48,519 nt of DNA, taken from NCBI GenBank assembly GCA_023247255.1, contig JAHFGV010000020.1:1-48519 (forward strand). The letters are read 5' to 3'. This DNA comes from Candidatus Omnitrophota bacterium. GTDB taxonomy: Bacteria > Omnitrophota > Gorgyraeia > Aquiviventales > Aquiviventaceae. This document shows, in pieces, positions 16,858 through 28,116 of this stretch. How positions within the stretch are numbered: the stretch's first letter is position 1; each line of letters opens with the position of its first letter. The notes below the pieces were generated by a model. It ran no database searches. It had not been told where the DNA came from and saw only the letters and a program-made list of their open reading frames with translations. Both the position numbers and the translations under genes were made by a program.

Positions 16858-18355
16858 GTCTAAATAACGGGGTACGCCTCAAGTGGGTTAGATGCTTCCT
16901 ACATCTTGAAATATGTTGTGGAGCTGATTACCCACTTCCCTGTAGAGACTGGAGAAATTCCTGTAGAAGAACAGAGTGCCCAAGCTACCCTTGCCAGTTC
17001 TACAGTCGGCGGACTTGAGGAAGTCACCGTTCCGTTGACGCTGTCTCAATTGGTCAACACCCAGGGAATCAACTTTAGTCTCAAATACGATCCTGCAAAA
17101 TTAAAGCTCAAGGAAATCACCAAAGGCTCTGCCACTGCCCAGATGACTCTGGTTTCCAATCTCGCAGAAGCCGGCAATATCCCAGTGGTTCTCGCCGGAA
17201 GCCAAGGGATCAGCGGAGACAACAAAGAAGTAGTGGTGTTGAAATTCTTAGCCAAGGAAACCAGTGGCAATACTAGCGCTGAGGTGCAACTGGAAAAGCT
17301 TTTCTTGGATGAGACCTCAAAACCAGATGTGCTGAGTGCTGTGGAGATCGTCGAAGGCAACCACGTTCCTTCTTTAGGGGAAATGGTTCCTTCGAGTGGA
17401 ACATCGCGAGTCGGGAAGTCTCTCTCTATCGCGACCAGTTATGAGGATTTAGATGGCGCGAGCACCATACATGAAGCGTATTTTGTCATGATGGGCGAAA
17501 CGGGATTTCTGATGGCGCTTTTTGGCTATAAACCGCACAGCAATCAGCTTTCTCTATCGACTGGGGAAACCGCCGCTCCAGGACCGCCCGTCGTCTTGGA
17601 AGCAGAGTATGTTCAATTAGACTGTAGCCATACAAAGGTGACTCTTTCTGATACCAGTTTAGTCATTGAGTGGGCTATTATTTTTAAAACAAGTTTTATT
17701 GGACCGAAACTCTGCGATCTGGCTGTCGTTGATGATGCGGGGGATTCTGCTTTCGGGCAGAAAGGAAATTGGAATATTACGGCTAATCATGCGCCAATTT
17801 TATCTTCCATCGAAGACAAAGAAATCAAGGAAGGGGATCGGATTGAGTTTGCGGTTACGGCTCAGGATGAAGACAATGATGGATTGAAGCTCGATATGGA
17901 AAGTCTGCCGGCGAACGCTCAGTGGCAACTCACAGTTTCTGAACCCGGTAAGCTAGAAGGGATCTTCACTTGGACACCCGATCATACCCAAGCTGGAGAA
18001 TATTCTGTTACTTTCAGCGTCAGCGATGGGGAATTAAGCGACAGCGAAACGGCGGTTATCACGGTGCTCAACGGGAATCAACCACCCGTGGTGACAGAGG
18101 TCAAGGTTTTTCCATTGATCGCAAACTCAGGAGAACGGGTGTTCTTGGGTGGCAAAGGCAGCGCTGGATGGGGAGGTGGTTGGCTATGAATGGCGATCCA
18201 GCAAGGATGGGTTTCTGAGTAGCCAGGCGTCATTCCGCACTACGCAATTATCGGTTGGGGTTCACACGATTTTCTTCAGGGTGCAGGATAATGAGGGTGG
18301 CTTCTCCCAAGAGGCGACGAAGCAGATGATTGTTCGTGTCCGCAGCCACGAATAA
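16858..18355 (+). pseudogene. Truncated, frameshifted secreted dockerin/cohesin/cadherin-like protein
   Basis: The frame begins after a stop near 16867 with GLDASYILKYVVELITHFP, which resembles the second half of a dockerin repeat; the signal peptide and first half are missing. A cohesin-like beta domain (VTVPLTLSQLVNTQGINFSLKYDPAKLKL) and a cadherin/He_PIG-like domain (FAVTAQDEDNDGL ... GEYSVTFSVSDGE) follow. At about 18160 the frame breaks: the first frame ends at 18189 while the second (18149-18355) continues with ALDGEVVGYEWRSSKDGFLS. A sequencing error at the break is possible, but the missing 5' end argues for decay. Confidence 0.7.
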
Positions 18356-18449
18356 TAGTGAACGGCGAGCATCGAGTGTGGTCTTTCCCGGCAGATCTAG
18401 TACTGTGTCATGGTCGATGTGTCGCACTCACAGGCAAACCACAACGCCT

Positions 18450-18592
18450 GTTTCATGTTTCATGAGTTATGTGTCATGTGTTGTGAGAGAGCGAAAAGCT
18501 GTTTTTGCTGTCCATGACACATGACTCATAAAACATGACACAAACCTAATTCTTTTCATTGGAATATGACTCATGAAACTTGACACAACACT
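18450..18592. repeat. Heptad-phased inverted repeat, locus 4 (three arms)
   Basis: Left arm: ATG ends at 18457, 18464, 18471 and 18478, exact 7-nt steps. Right arm: CAT begins at 18513, 18520, 18527 and 18534. A third arm follows with TATGACT CATGAAA CTTGACA CAACACT (18565-18592). Left and right arms are complementary over about 30 nt. It lies between two convergent genes. Confidence 0.75.
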
Positions 18593-18611
18593 CGTGGAGG
18601 GGAGTGGCTTT

Positions 18612-18878
18612 TTAAGAAGCGGCGGCACTCACTACCCGTCGCTTTTTCTTTTCGGGAAGGCCACCGAGGAATTGGCCAAGCACAGCCGAGGCGATGTTGA
18701 TGGGGATGGCAAGGGGATGCAGCTTGAGGCCGATGCGCAGCGCGATGATGAGAGGGATCGAGGCGTGAACCCAGAGAAACCAGGCGAGGGAAAATTTCTT
18801 CGAGCGCTCGCGCATAAGCCCCATCGGGATATTGATGATGAAGCAGAGAAAGCTGACCAGAAAGATCTTGAGTCCCAT
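18612..18878 (-). CDS. Small conserved membrane protein
   Basis: An 88-aa protein with an N-terminal hydrophobic stretch (LKIFLVSFLCFIINIPMG), a second (FSLAWFLWVHASIPLIIALRIG) and a third (LAIPINIASAVLGQFLGGL), ending in a basic tail. I believe I have seen close relatives as hypothetical proteins in other Gram-negatives. It is 68 nt downstream of the MsbA-type gene on the same strand, so it is probably in the same transcript. Confidence 0.65.
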   Translation of the reverse strand: MGLKIFLVSFLCFIINIPMGLMRERSKKFSLAWFLWVHASIPLIIALRIGLKLHPLAIPINIASAVLGQFLGGLPEKKKRRVVSAAAS

Positions 18879-18946
18879 GGTATGAGTATCTTAGGAAATC
18901 TGCGGGTGGATGTCAAAACCTCTATTATTGATTACCGAAGAATCGG

Positions 18947-20815
18947 TCATGGCGCGCTGGCGTTGAGCGAATTGCCTGGGATGCCAAAGAGACGAGCCGT
19001 CAGTTGCTGCTGGGCATATCGGCGGTAGAGCCCGTCTTTGTGTTTAAGCAGATCGGCGTGACGGCCCTGCTCGACAATCGTTCCATTCGCCAGGACCACA
19101 ACCCGCTCAACGTGCTCGATGGTGGAGAGCCGATGCGCGATGATGAGTGCGGTGCGTCCATCGAGCAGTCGGTTCAAGGCCTTTTTGATCAACTCCTCGG
19201 ATTCCGCGTCCAGCGCCGACGTCGGCTCATCCAGAACGATGATCGGGGCGTCCTTCAAGAAGGCTCGCGCCAGGGCCAAGCGCTGTTTTTGTCCTCCGGA
19301 GAGCCGCAATCCCCGTTCGCCGATTTGCGTCTGGTAGCCTTCCGGAAGCTGTTCAATGAAAGTATCGGCAAAAGCCGCACGAGATGCCTGGCGCAACTGC
19401 TCGTGTGTGGCATCTGCCTTGCCGTAACGCAGGTTCTCCTCAATCGTTCCACTGAACAGGATAGGTTCCTGCTCCACCAGGGCGATCTGGGAGCGTAGGG
19501 ATTTGAGATCGAGTTCTCGAATGTCTCGGCCGTCGATGGTGATTTGGCCTGCCGTGACATCGTAGTAACGCAGCAGAAGCTTCACTGTCGTCGATTTTCC
19601 AGAGCCGCTCGGCCCTACCAAGGCGATGGTCGTCCCTGCTGGGAGAGTGAGCCTCAGATGGTCAAACACCGGCTCGCGCCCGTCGTAGTGGAAGCTGACA
19701 TCTTCAAACGCTACGGCTCCGTGAGCCCGTGACAGGGATTGTGCCCGAGGAATCTCTAGCACCTCCGGGAAGGTGTCGAAGACTTCAAAGATCCGGTCCA
19801 TAGCCGCGAGGCTGTTGGCCAGGATCAGGTTCAATTCCGTGAGCCGTTGAATCGGTTGATAGAGCATTCCTAGGTAGCTGTAAAAGGCCATCAGCGTGCC
19901 CACCGTCAAACGCCCTGACCAAACCTCCAAGGTGCCTACCCAAAGAACCAAGATAGGACCCAGGGCAGTGAGAAATCCTGTTACGCCCAGGGCGATGGAT
20001 TGCAATTTCACATTGCTCATTACCGTTTGAAAATACGTTTCGGTCTGTTGGCGGAACTGTTTTGCTTCAGCTTCCTCTTGGTTGAAAGCCTGGATAGTGG
20101 ATATCCCCGCCAGTTGTTCATGCAGATCCGCCGAAAGTTCTTGGAGTTGGTGATGGATGGCCCGACTTTTTTCTCGGATGCGCTTTTGAAGGTGATAGTT
20201 CATCCAGGCATATCCTGGGAGCACCGATAGAGAAACCATCGCCAGCTTCGGATGCACCAGCACCAGCAAGACGATGATGATGGCCACACAGGACAGATCC
20301 ATGGCCGTATTGACGAAGGCGGCGCCGACAAAGTTCTGCGCGGATGCAATATCCGTCGTCATGCGAGAGACCACGGCACCGATACGTTGCCGGTCAAAGA
20401 AACTCAGGCTCATGCGCTGGACGTGGAGGTAAAGCGCTTGGCGCAGATCGAGGATGATCCGATGCCCGGTGAGTCCGCCTAGATAAGAACGCCAATAGCT
20501 TGCTAAGGCATAGATGGCATACAGCCCGCAGAGTCCGGCCATTAACCGATGCAGGGAAAGAACCTGGCTCAGGTGTCCATCCAGCAAGAAGTCATCAACG
20601 AGGATCTTGACTGTCCAAGGCAGCGCCAGAGGCACCAGATAGCGCAGGATCCCACAGCCAACAGCCAACGCCAGAAGTCCGCGATAGGGATGGACAAACC
20701 GCAGAAATCGTTGCAGGCTGGATGGTGGCGGTCCGTTAGCCGGGCCATTCGCAAGAACGACGGATGGGTCTTGGGAATCGGATGCGAAGAAGGCTGCGAT
20801 TTTGTTGAATGCCAT
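18947..20815 (-). CDS. MsbA-type ABC transporter (lipid flippase)
   Basis: A half-transporter with an N-terminal six-helix ABC transmembrane domain and a C-terminal ATPase: Walker A GPSGSGKST, signature LSGGQKQRLALARA and Walker B IIVLDEPTSALD. This architecture exports lipid A-core across the inner membrane, and the neighbouring Kdo/heptose genes support that role. The start at 20815 gives 622 aa; the ORF track adds 56 residues upstream that do not look like protein. Related multidrug exporters cannot be excluded. Confidence 0.85.
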   Translation of the reverse strand: MAFNKIAAFFASDSQDPSVVLANGPANGPPPSSLQRFLRFVHPYRGLLALAVGCGILRYLVPLALPWTVKILVDDFLLDGHLSQVLSLHRLMAGLCGLYAIYALASYWRSYLGGLTGHRIILDLRQALYLHVQRMSLSFFDRQRIGAVVSRMTTDIASAQNFVGAAFVNTAMDLSCVAIIIVLLVLVHPKLAMVSLSVLPGYAWMNYHLQKRIREKSRAIHHQLQELSADLHEQLAGISTIQAFNQEEAEAKQFRQQTETYFQTVMSNVKLQSIALGVTGFLTALGPILVLWVGTLEVWSGRLTVGTLMAFYSYLGMLYQPIQRLTELNLILANSLAAMDRIFEVFDTFPEVLEIPRAQSLSRAHGAVAFEDVSFHYDGREPVFDHLRLTLPAGTTIALVGPSGSGKSTTVKLLLRYYDVTAGQITIDGRDIRELDLKSLRSQIALVEQEPILFSGTIEENLRYGKADATHEQLRQASRAAFADTFIEQLPEGYQTQIGERGLRLSGGQKQRLALARAFLKDAPIIVLDEPTSALDAESEELIKKALNRLLDGRTALIIAHRLSTIEHVERVVVLANGTIVEQGRHADLLKHKDGLYRRYAQQQLTARLFGIPGNSLNASAP

Positions 20816-20932
20816 TGTCGTCTTATTGCGTCTCGCTGCAGGATTCCATTCTTTATGCTTTATGCGAAACAGTATAACACACGGATGCCATTCCAAGGGT
20901 CCTGCCGTATTCCGCCCCGTTCCCCTCGCCCC

Positions 20933-20976
20933 CCATCCAAGAACAACGACTATGACATTTCTATTGGCTTGCAACA
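20933..20976 (+). repeat. Conserved upstream element, copy 2
   Basis: CCATCCAAGAACAACGACTA followed by ATGACATTTCTATTGGCTTGCAAC (20952-20975) matches the sequence upstream of the tpx promoter. It lies in the divergent region between the msbA-like gene and the DHS-like gene. Confidence 0.55.
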
Positions 20977-20983
20977 CACTCAA

Positions 20984-21013
20984 TTGACACCTTCACCGAG
21001 GCTTTGTTAAAAT
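20984..21013 (+). promoter_or_regulatory. Sigma70-type promoter of the DHS-like gene
   Basis: TTGACA (20984-20989), 18 nt, TAAAAT (21008-21013). The GTG start at 21020 is about 7 nt past the -10, so the transcript would be leaderless. Confidence 0.65.
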
Positions 21014-21019
21014 CTACAG

Positions 21020-21955
21020 GTGCCTTCCTTAGATTTCACCAAGCTCAAGACCTATCCTGCTGGTTCTCGCAAAAGCAAGGTGAATTTCCAGGCCTTTGCG
21101 CGAGTGTGCCGGCGTGGCGGTTCTTTCCGCCAATTCTACGAGTCACTCCCGGGCTTCTTGGCTGCTAAAGAGTTTCAAACCGTTGTGGACGCCATTGTGT
21201 CTGCCCGCAAAGCGGATAAACCCTTTCTGTTGATGTGCGGCGCCCATGTGATCAAAGTGGGGTTGAGTCCTCTGCTCATTGAATTGCTCAAGCGCCGGGT
21301 CATTGGTGCCATCGCGCTCAATGGAGCCGGCGTGATTCACGATTTCGAGCTGGCTTTCATGGGATCGACTTCTGAAGACGTCGCATCCGCTTTGGCGGAT
21401 GGTTCCTTTGGAATGGCACAGGAAACCCAGCAGATGTTAAACCAGGCGATTCGTGAAGGGGCCAGGCGCGGGTGGGGGTTGGGATATTCCGTGGGGGCGA
21501 TGATCGTCAAACGGCACCTGCCTTACGTGCGATTGAGTGTGTTAGCAACCTGCTATCGGCTCGGTGTTCCGGTGACGGTGCATGTGGCCTTGGGGACTGA
21601 TATCATCCACCCGCATTCCAGCGCCGACGGTGCTGCAATTGGAAAGGCTTCGTTGACTGATTTCCGACGCTTGGTTGAGGTAGTCTGCGGATTAGACAGT
21701 GGGGGCGTCGTGGGTAACATGGGATCGGCCGTGATCCTTCCGGAGGTCTTTTTGAAAGCGGTCTCGACTGCGCGCAACCTCGGTTTTTCTGTGCGTGACT
21801 TCACGGCTTTTGACTTCGACATGATCCGTCACTACCGCCCCATGGAAAACGTGCTCAAACGTCCGACGCTGCTCGGCGGACGTGCCGTGCATATCACAGG
21901 GCATCACGAGCTGATGATTCCTCTTTTGGCCCGAGCCGTCATCGAGCGGTTGTAA
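21020..21955 (+). CDS. Conserved protein, deoxyhypusine-synthase-like fold
   Basis: A 311-aa protein with FLLMCGAHVIKVGLSPLLIELL, ALNGAGVIHDFELAFMG and HVALGTDIIHPH, a pattern I associate with bacterial proteins of the deoxyhypusine synthase superfamily. The role is not known to me; bacteria without eIF5A do not make hypusine. It lies directly upstream of the heptose kinase and msbA/kds genes, so an envelope-linked role is possible. The start is GTG, fixed by the promoter position. Confidence 0.65.
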   Translation: MPSLDFTKLKTYPAGSRKSKVNFQAFARVCRRGGSFRQFYESLPGFLAAKEFQTVVDAIVSARKADKPFLLMCGAHVIKVGLSPLLIELLKRRVIGAIALNGAGVIHDFELAFMGSTSEDVASALADGSFGMAQETQQMLNQAIREGARRGWGLGYSVGAMIVKRHLPYVRLSVLATCYRLGVPVTVHVALGTDIIHPHSSADGAAIGKASLTDFRRLVEVVCGLDSGGVVGNMGSAVILPEVFLKAVSTARNLGFSVRDFTAFDFDMIRHYRPMENVLKRPTLLGGRAVHITGHHELMIPLLARAVIERL

Positions 21956-21965
21956 CGAGGAGGCT

Positions 21966-23012
21966 GTGGTGAGACGGACAGCATCCTTGAGCCGGTTCGT
22001 CAGCCGCTTTCAAGGGGCGAAGATTCTGGTCGTCGGGGATCTGATGTTGGACGAATTTGTTTGGGGACAGGTGTCCCGCATCAGCCCAGAAGCGCCGGTT
22101 CCTGTCGTGTGGGTCCAGTCAGAATCAGTCATGCCCGGAGGGGCGGCGAATGTGGCGAATAACATCCGTTCCCTCGGGGCAGTCGTTACCATCGCAGGGA
22201 TTGTGGGGCAGGACCGGTTGGGAGAGGTGCTGTTGGAGGAGTTGGTTTCCAGAAAGATTGATACCCGCGCGGTACTCAGGGTGAATCGTCCGACGACGGT
22301 CAAGACACGGGTGATCGCCCACCACCAACAGGTCGTTCGTGTGGATCGGGAGCTGCAGGAACCCCTGTCCGATTCCATCGTCCGAAGACTCATCCAGAAA
22401 ATCGATTCTCTGCTTGGGCGCGTGGATGCGGTGGTTATCGAGGATTACGGAAAGGGGCTGGTGACTCGCGAGCTTCTATCTGCGATCATTCCTCGTGCCA
22501 GGCGTCTGGGGAAGATTGTGACGGTGGATCCCAAAGAGGACCACTTCGATCTCTACCGCGGGGTGAGCGCTTTGACTCCGAACCGCACAGAGGCCGGGGG
22601 AGCGCTGGGGCGTTCGCTGATGAGCCATAATGAAGTGCTGCGTGGCGGCGAAGAACTCATGCAGCGTCTGCAATGCGAAGGCCTTTTAATTACGCTCGGG
22701 GAGGACGGGATGTGTCTGTTTGAGCGTAACGGACAAAAGACCTACATTCCCACCGTTGCCCAAGAGGTGTTTGATGTCGCCGGAGCAGGAGACACGGTGA
22801 TTGCTGCTTTTACTCTGGCACTGGCCAGCGGGGCTCCGATGGCGGAAGCGGCGCGAATCGCTAATCAGGCAGCGGGAATTGTCGTGGGTAAGCTGGGTGT
22901 AGCAGTAGTCAGCCCGCAAGAGCTGATATCTCGGTTACACCCAGAGAAGCGATCGGCCAGACACCGAAGACAAAAGCCTGCACTCCAGATACCGCCGAAG
23001 GTGGGAAGATGA
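21966..23012 (+). CDS. rfaE1: D-glycero-beta-D-manno-heptose-7-phosphate kinase (RfaE domain I)
   Basis: PfkB-family kinase of the ADP-heptose pathway for the LPS inner core. ILVVGDLMLDEFVWGQVSRISPEAPVPVV is the diagnostic N-terminus, PGGAANVANNIRSLG the substrate loop, and VFDVAGAGDTVIAAF holds the catalytic Asp. The adenylyltransferase domain (RfaE2) is absent, as in split systems. GAGGAGG precedes two possible GTG starts, 21966 and 21969; the spacing favours 21969. The 3' end is followed after 10 nt by the 147-bp repeat. Confidence 0.92.
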   Translation: MVRRTASLSRFVSRFQGAKILVVGDLMLDEFVWGQVSRISPEAPVPVVWVQSESVMPGGAANVANNIRSLGAVVTIAGIVGQDRLGEVLLEELVSRKIDTRAVLRVNRPTTVKTRVIAHHQQVVRVDRELQEPLSDSIVRRLIQKIDSLLGRVDAVVIEDYGKGLVTRELLSAIIPRARRLGKIVTVDPKEDHFDLYRGVSALTPNRTEAGGALGRSLMSHNEVLRGGEELMQRLQCEGLLITLGEDGMCLFERNGQKTYIPTVAQEVFDVAGAGDTVIAAFTLALASGAPMAEAARIANQAAGIVVGKLGVAVVSPQELISRLHPEKRSARHRRQKPALQIPPKVGR

Positions 23013-23022
23013 TCAAAGATCC

Positions 23023-23169
23023 TAGCAGGCTGCTGAAAAACGCCAGTCGGTTCCGGGTTCGGAGTTCTGAGTTGGGGGCCAGGATCCGACTCACCGATGA
23101 GCGGTGGTGTATTTGCCGAACCCTGAACCCTCAACCCAGAACCACGAAGGTTTTTTCCGCCGCCTGCTA
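23023..23169. repeat. 147-bp TIR element, copy 2, with heptad-phased core
   Basis: The left end TAGCAGGCTGCTGAAAAAC matches copy 1 at 8185 except for one base, and the right end reads GTTTTTTCCGCCGCCTGCTA. Core left arm: GGTTCCG GGTTCGG AGTTCTG AGTTGGG (23049-23076). Core right arm: CCGAACC CTGAACC CTCAACC CAGAACC ACGAAGG (23116-23150). The length equals copy 1 although the core words differ. Confidence 0.75.
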
Positions 23170-23291
23170 ATACAAACGAATTATCTAACGCGACAATGCC
23201 AGAGGATAATTCGTTTGTATCATACGATAAGACATCCTGTCGCGTGCAATACAAACGCACTCAATGTATGAACAATAAGTGCGTTTGTATT
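23170..23291. repeat. Paired ATACAAACG palindromes
   Basis: Two perfect hairpins: a 16-bp stem ATACAAACGAATTATC (23170-23185 with 23205-23220) and a 14-bp stem AATACAAACGCACT (23248-23261 with 23278-23291). CGCGACA/TGTCGCG forms a third, interleaved stem. The 12-nt word AATACAAACGCA also occurs at the end of tpx (905-916). Confidence 0.7.
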
Positions 23292-23293
23292 AG

Positions 23294-23559
23294 AGCCCAT
23301 CCCTAAACCCTAGCGTGAGAAGCAAAACGGCCAAAGGCCGCCAGATGCAAGGAGCGACGACGAGACGTAAAGCGTGTGCGATACGGCGAGCAGCAGAGAC
23401 GCCGCAGATGGCGGCCTTTCGCCGCAACCCGAAGGGCTGCGCCGTGCGGCGTTGCTCGTCGTTGCCATACTTCCGTTTCCAAAAGTCAGTCTCCTCCTCG
23501 CGCCTTGCACGGCTTGCCCCTCAGCCCAGCGCGACCACGCTAGGGTTTAGGGATGGGCT
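23294..23559. repeat. 266-bp MITE-like element with perfect 24-bp inverted ends, copy 1
   Basis: Ends are perfect inverted 24-mers beginning AGCCCATCCCTAAACCC. A second nested inverted repeat (GGCCAAAGGCCGCCA...TGGCGGCCTTTCGCC) lies inside. No convincing ORF, so it needs a transposase in trans. It ends 16 nt before kdsB and removes any normal leader from that gene. A diverged copy is at 34596. Confidence 0.8.
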
Positions 23560-23575
23560 GTAGTCATCGGATTGC

Positions 23576-24481
23576 ATGGCTATCCTTGCTGTGATTCCTG
23601 CTCGGTACGGCTCGACGCGTTTTCCGGGAAAGCCCCTGGCTTTGCTGGGTGGCAAGCCGATGATCCAACGGGTGTATGAACGGGTCGCTCAGGCAAAAAA
23701 AGTGGATCGCGTCGTCGTGGCGACCGATGATGAAAAAATCCGTGAGCTCGCCCAGCGCGTGGGGGCTGCGGTGACAATGACTAGCCCTTTGTGTCGCAGT
23801 GGAACCGAGCGCTGCGCCCAGGCGGCTCGAGAGCAAGATGCCGCCATCATTATCAACGTTCAAGGGGATGAGCCCTTCATTCGATCCGAAATGGTGGATC
23901 AGGTGGCGGTGTTTCTTGAGAACCATCCGGCGGTTCCGATGGCTTCTTTGAGGACGCCTTTACATCGTGTAGAGGATCGGAATAACCCGCATGTAGTGAA
24001 GGTGGTTGTGGATAGAGATGGCTTTGCCCTGTATTTTTCCCGTGCACCGATTCCCTTCGTCCCAGAAGGGGCGTGGGGCTTGGGGCTTGGGGCGGGGGAA
24101 TCCTACCCCGTCATTGGGCCACGGCCTTCGACCGTGAGCCACACGGTGGAGCAAGACTCGGGGGGACGGGATGTCACCCCCATCGGGGTGGGAATGCAGG
24201 TGCCACAGGCTTATCCCGTGGGGCCAAGTGCATCGATCTTTGTGCCCCAGCTCTTCAAGCACATTGGACTCTACGGCTACCAGAGGGATTTCTTGTTGCG
24301 TTTGCCTCACCTTGTGCCGACGCCGCTGGAGCAGTTGGAGCAATTGGAGCAGTTGCGCGCCCTGGAGCATGGCTATCGGATTAAACTTTTGGAGACGGCA
24401 TACGATACGATCGGCATTGACACCCCTGAGGATCTGGCGCGGGCAGAAGCCTTGCTGGCTGCCGCTGAGCCTCAAGGATAG
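23576..24481 (+). CDS. kdsB: 3-deoxy-manno-octulosonate cytidylyltransferase with in-frame repeat insertion
   Basis: Activates Kdo as CMP-Kdo. VIPARYGSTRFPGKPL is the nucleotide-binding start, NVQGDEPFI the metal-site motif and LRALEHGYRIK ... GIDTPEDL the C-terminal signature. Between SRAPIPF (about 161) and FKHIGLYGYQ (about 227) lie about 60 residues that homologues lack, encoded by the VPQA-PVG repeat and a GCTTGGG tandem. The gene is otherwise intact at 301 aa versus about 250. No ribosome binding site is visible between the MITE and the ATG. Confidence 0.92.
   Translation: MAILAVIPARYGSTRFPGKPLALLGGKPMIQRVYERVAQAKKVDRVVVATDDEKIRELAQRVGAAVTMTSPLCRSGTERCAQAAREQDAAIIINVQGDEPFIRSEMVDQVAVFLENHPAVPMASLRTPLHRVEDRNNPHVVKVVVDRDGFALYFSRAPIPFVPEGAWGLGLGAGESYPVIGPRPSTVSHTVEQDSGGRDVTPIGVGMQVPQAYPVGPSASIFVPQLFKHIGLYGYQRDFLLRLPHLVPTPLEQLEQLEQLRALEHGYRIKLLETAYDTIGIDTPEDLARAEALLAAAEPQG
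24065..24241 (+). repeat. GPVGLLKR/VPQA-PVG repeat, copy inserted in frame in kdsB
   Basis: ATTGGGCCACGGCC, GGACGGGATGTCACCCC and GTGCCACAGGCTTATCCCG match the otsB copy and the intergenic copy at 1191. The encoded peptide (GGRDVTP...VPQAYPVG) is in the same frame as in otsB. A short tandem GCTTGGG GCTTGGG GCGGGGG precedes it (24078-24098), again in 7-nt phase. Confidence 0.75.
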
Positions 24482-27026
<2,545 letters not shown>

Positions 27027-27030
<4 letters not shown>

Positions 27031-27983
27031 GGAACAGAGCCAAACAAGTCCTTCGGATGGAGGCAGATGCCATCCGGCAGCTTATCCCACGCGTCGGACG
27101 ATCTTTTGAGCAGGCCGTGAATGGTCTCATCGGCTGCAAGGGTCGTGTGATTGTTACCGGCATGGGCAAGGCTGGCATCATCGCTCAGAAACTCTCCGCT
27201 ACTCTGGCTTCCACCGGTACGCCCAGCTATTGGGTGCATCCGGCCGAAGCGATTCACGGGGACATGGGACGCGTGGTTCGCGAGGATCTGGTGATTGCCC
27301 TTTCCAACAGCGGGGAGACGGAGGAGCTGACGCGTCTTTTGCCTGTGATCAAACGCATCGGCTCGCGGTTGGTGGTGCTCACCGGCAATCCCCGCTCCAC
27401 CCTCGCCAAGCATAGTGATGTCGTGCTGGATGTGAGCGTCAAGCGTGAAGCCTGCTCTTTGAATCTGGCGCCGACTACCTCCACGACGGCAATGCTAGCG
27501 ATGGCGGATGCCTTGGCGGTGGTGGTGGCGGAGCGAAAAGATTTTCAGGAGAAAGATTTTGCCCTGCTGCATCCCGGAGGCCAGTTGGGCCGCCGGCTTT
27601 TATGGCGTGTTCGCGATCTCATGCGCACAGGCGCGGCCAATCCCGTGGTACGTCAAAGCGCACGCATCAAAGATGTCTTGTTGGCCATCACCCACGCGCG
27701 CGCCGGTTGTGCCAGTGTCGTCGATGCCCACGGGAGGCTGGTTGGCATTTTCACCGATGGAGATCTGCGCCGCCATCTGAATGCTTCCAACGATTTGTCC
27801 CAGCAGCGTATTGGCGCTGTCATGAATGACCATCCGAAAACGATTGACGCCGATCGCCTGGCCGCTGAGGCCTCTCGGCTGTTGCGCGAGTACAGGATCG
27901 ATGAACTGGTCGTTATCGATACTCGGCATCGGCCGGTGGGATTGTTGGATGTTCAGGATTTGCTCAAAGCGGGCATCATGTGA
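27027..27983 (+). CDS. kdsD: Arabinose-5-phosphate isomerase (SIS + two CBS domains)
   Basis: Converts ribulose 5-phosphate to arabinose 5-phosphate, the substrate of KdsA. The SIS domain (about 30-180) has VTGMGKAGIIAQKLSATLASTG, HGDMG and ALSNSGETEEL, and KRE(A)CSLNLAPTTSTTA is the isomerase signature. Two CBS domains follow (about 200-318, FTDGDLRRHL). The length of 318 aa fits KdsD/KpsF. It is translationally coupled to kdsA by an ATGA overlap. Confidence 0.95.
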
Positions 27984-28000
27984 TGGATGGTAAAGGGATA

Positions 28001-28071
28001 TTTTCGATTGTCGATTTTGGATTGTCGATTGAAGGCATCCCTCCTCCATCCAATCGATAATTAGCAATCAA
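28001..28071. repeat. Heptad-phased inverted repeat, locus 5
   Basis: Left arm: TTTTCGA TTGTCGA TTTTGGA TTGTCGA TTGAAGG (28001-28035). Right arm: CAATCGA TAATTAG CAATCAA (28051-28071). It lies in the 133-nt gap between kdsD and kdsC, within an otherwise tight operon. Confidence 0.7.
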
Positions 28072-28116
28072 GGACCGGCGATTCAATGAGTCCAGACCAG
28101 AAAGAAGCGAGTTGCC

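Noticed and set aside
18430-18450. GGCAAACC before the heptad arms at 18450 as a fourth c-di-GMP-I aptamer
   Set aside because: No GACGCAAAGC segment and no (T/C)TRCCGA 3' segment could be found on either strand.
18450-18592. Possible CRISPR-like array from regular words
   Set aside because: Spacing is 7 nt, the words are degenerate, there are no spacers of 25-40 nt and no cas genes.
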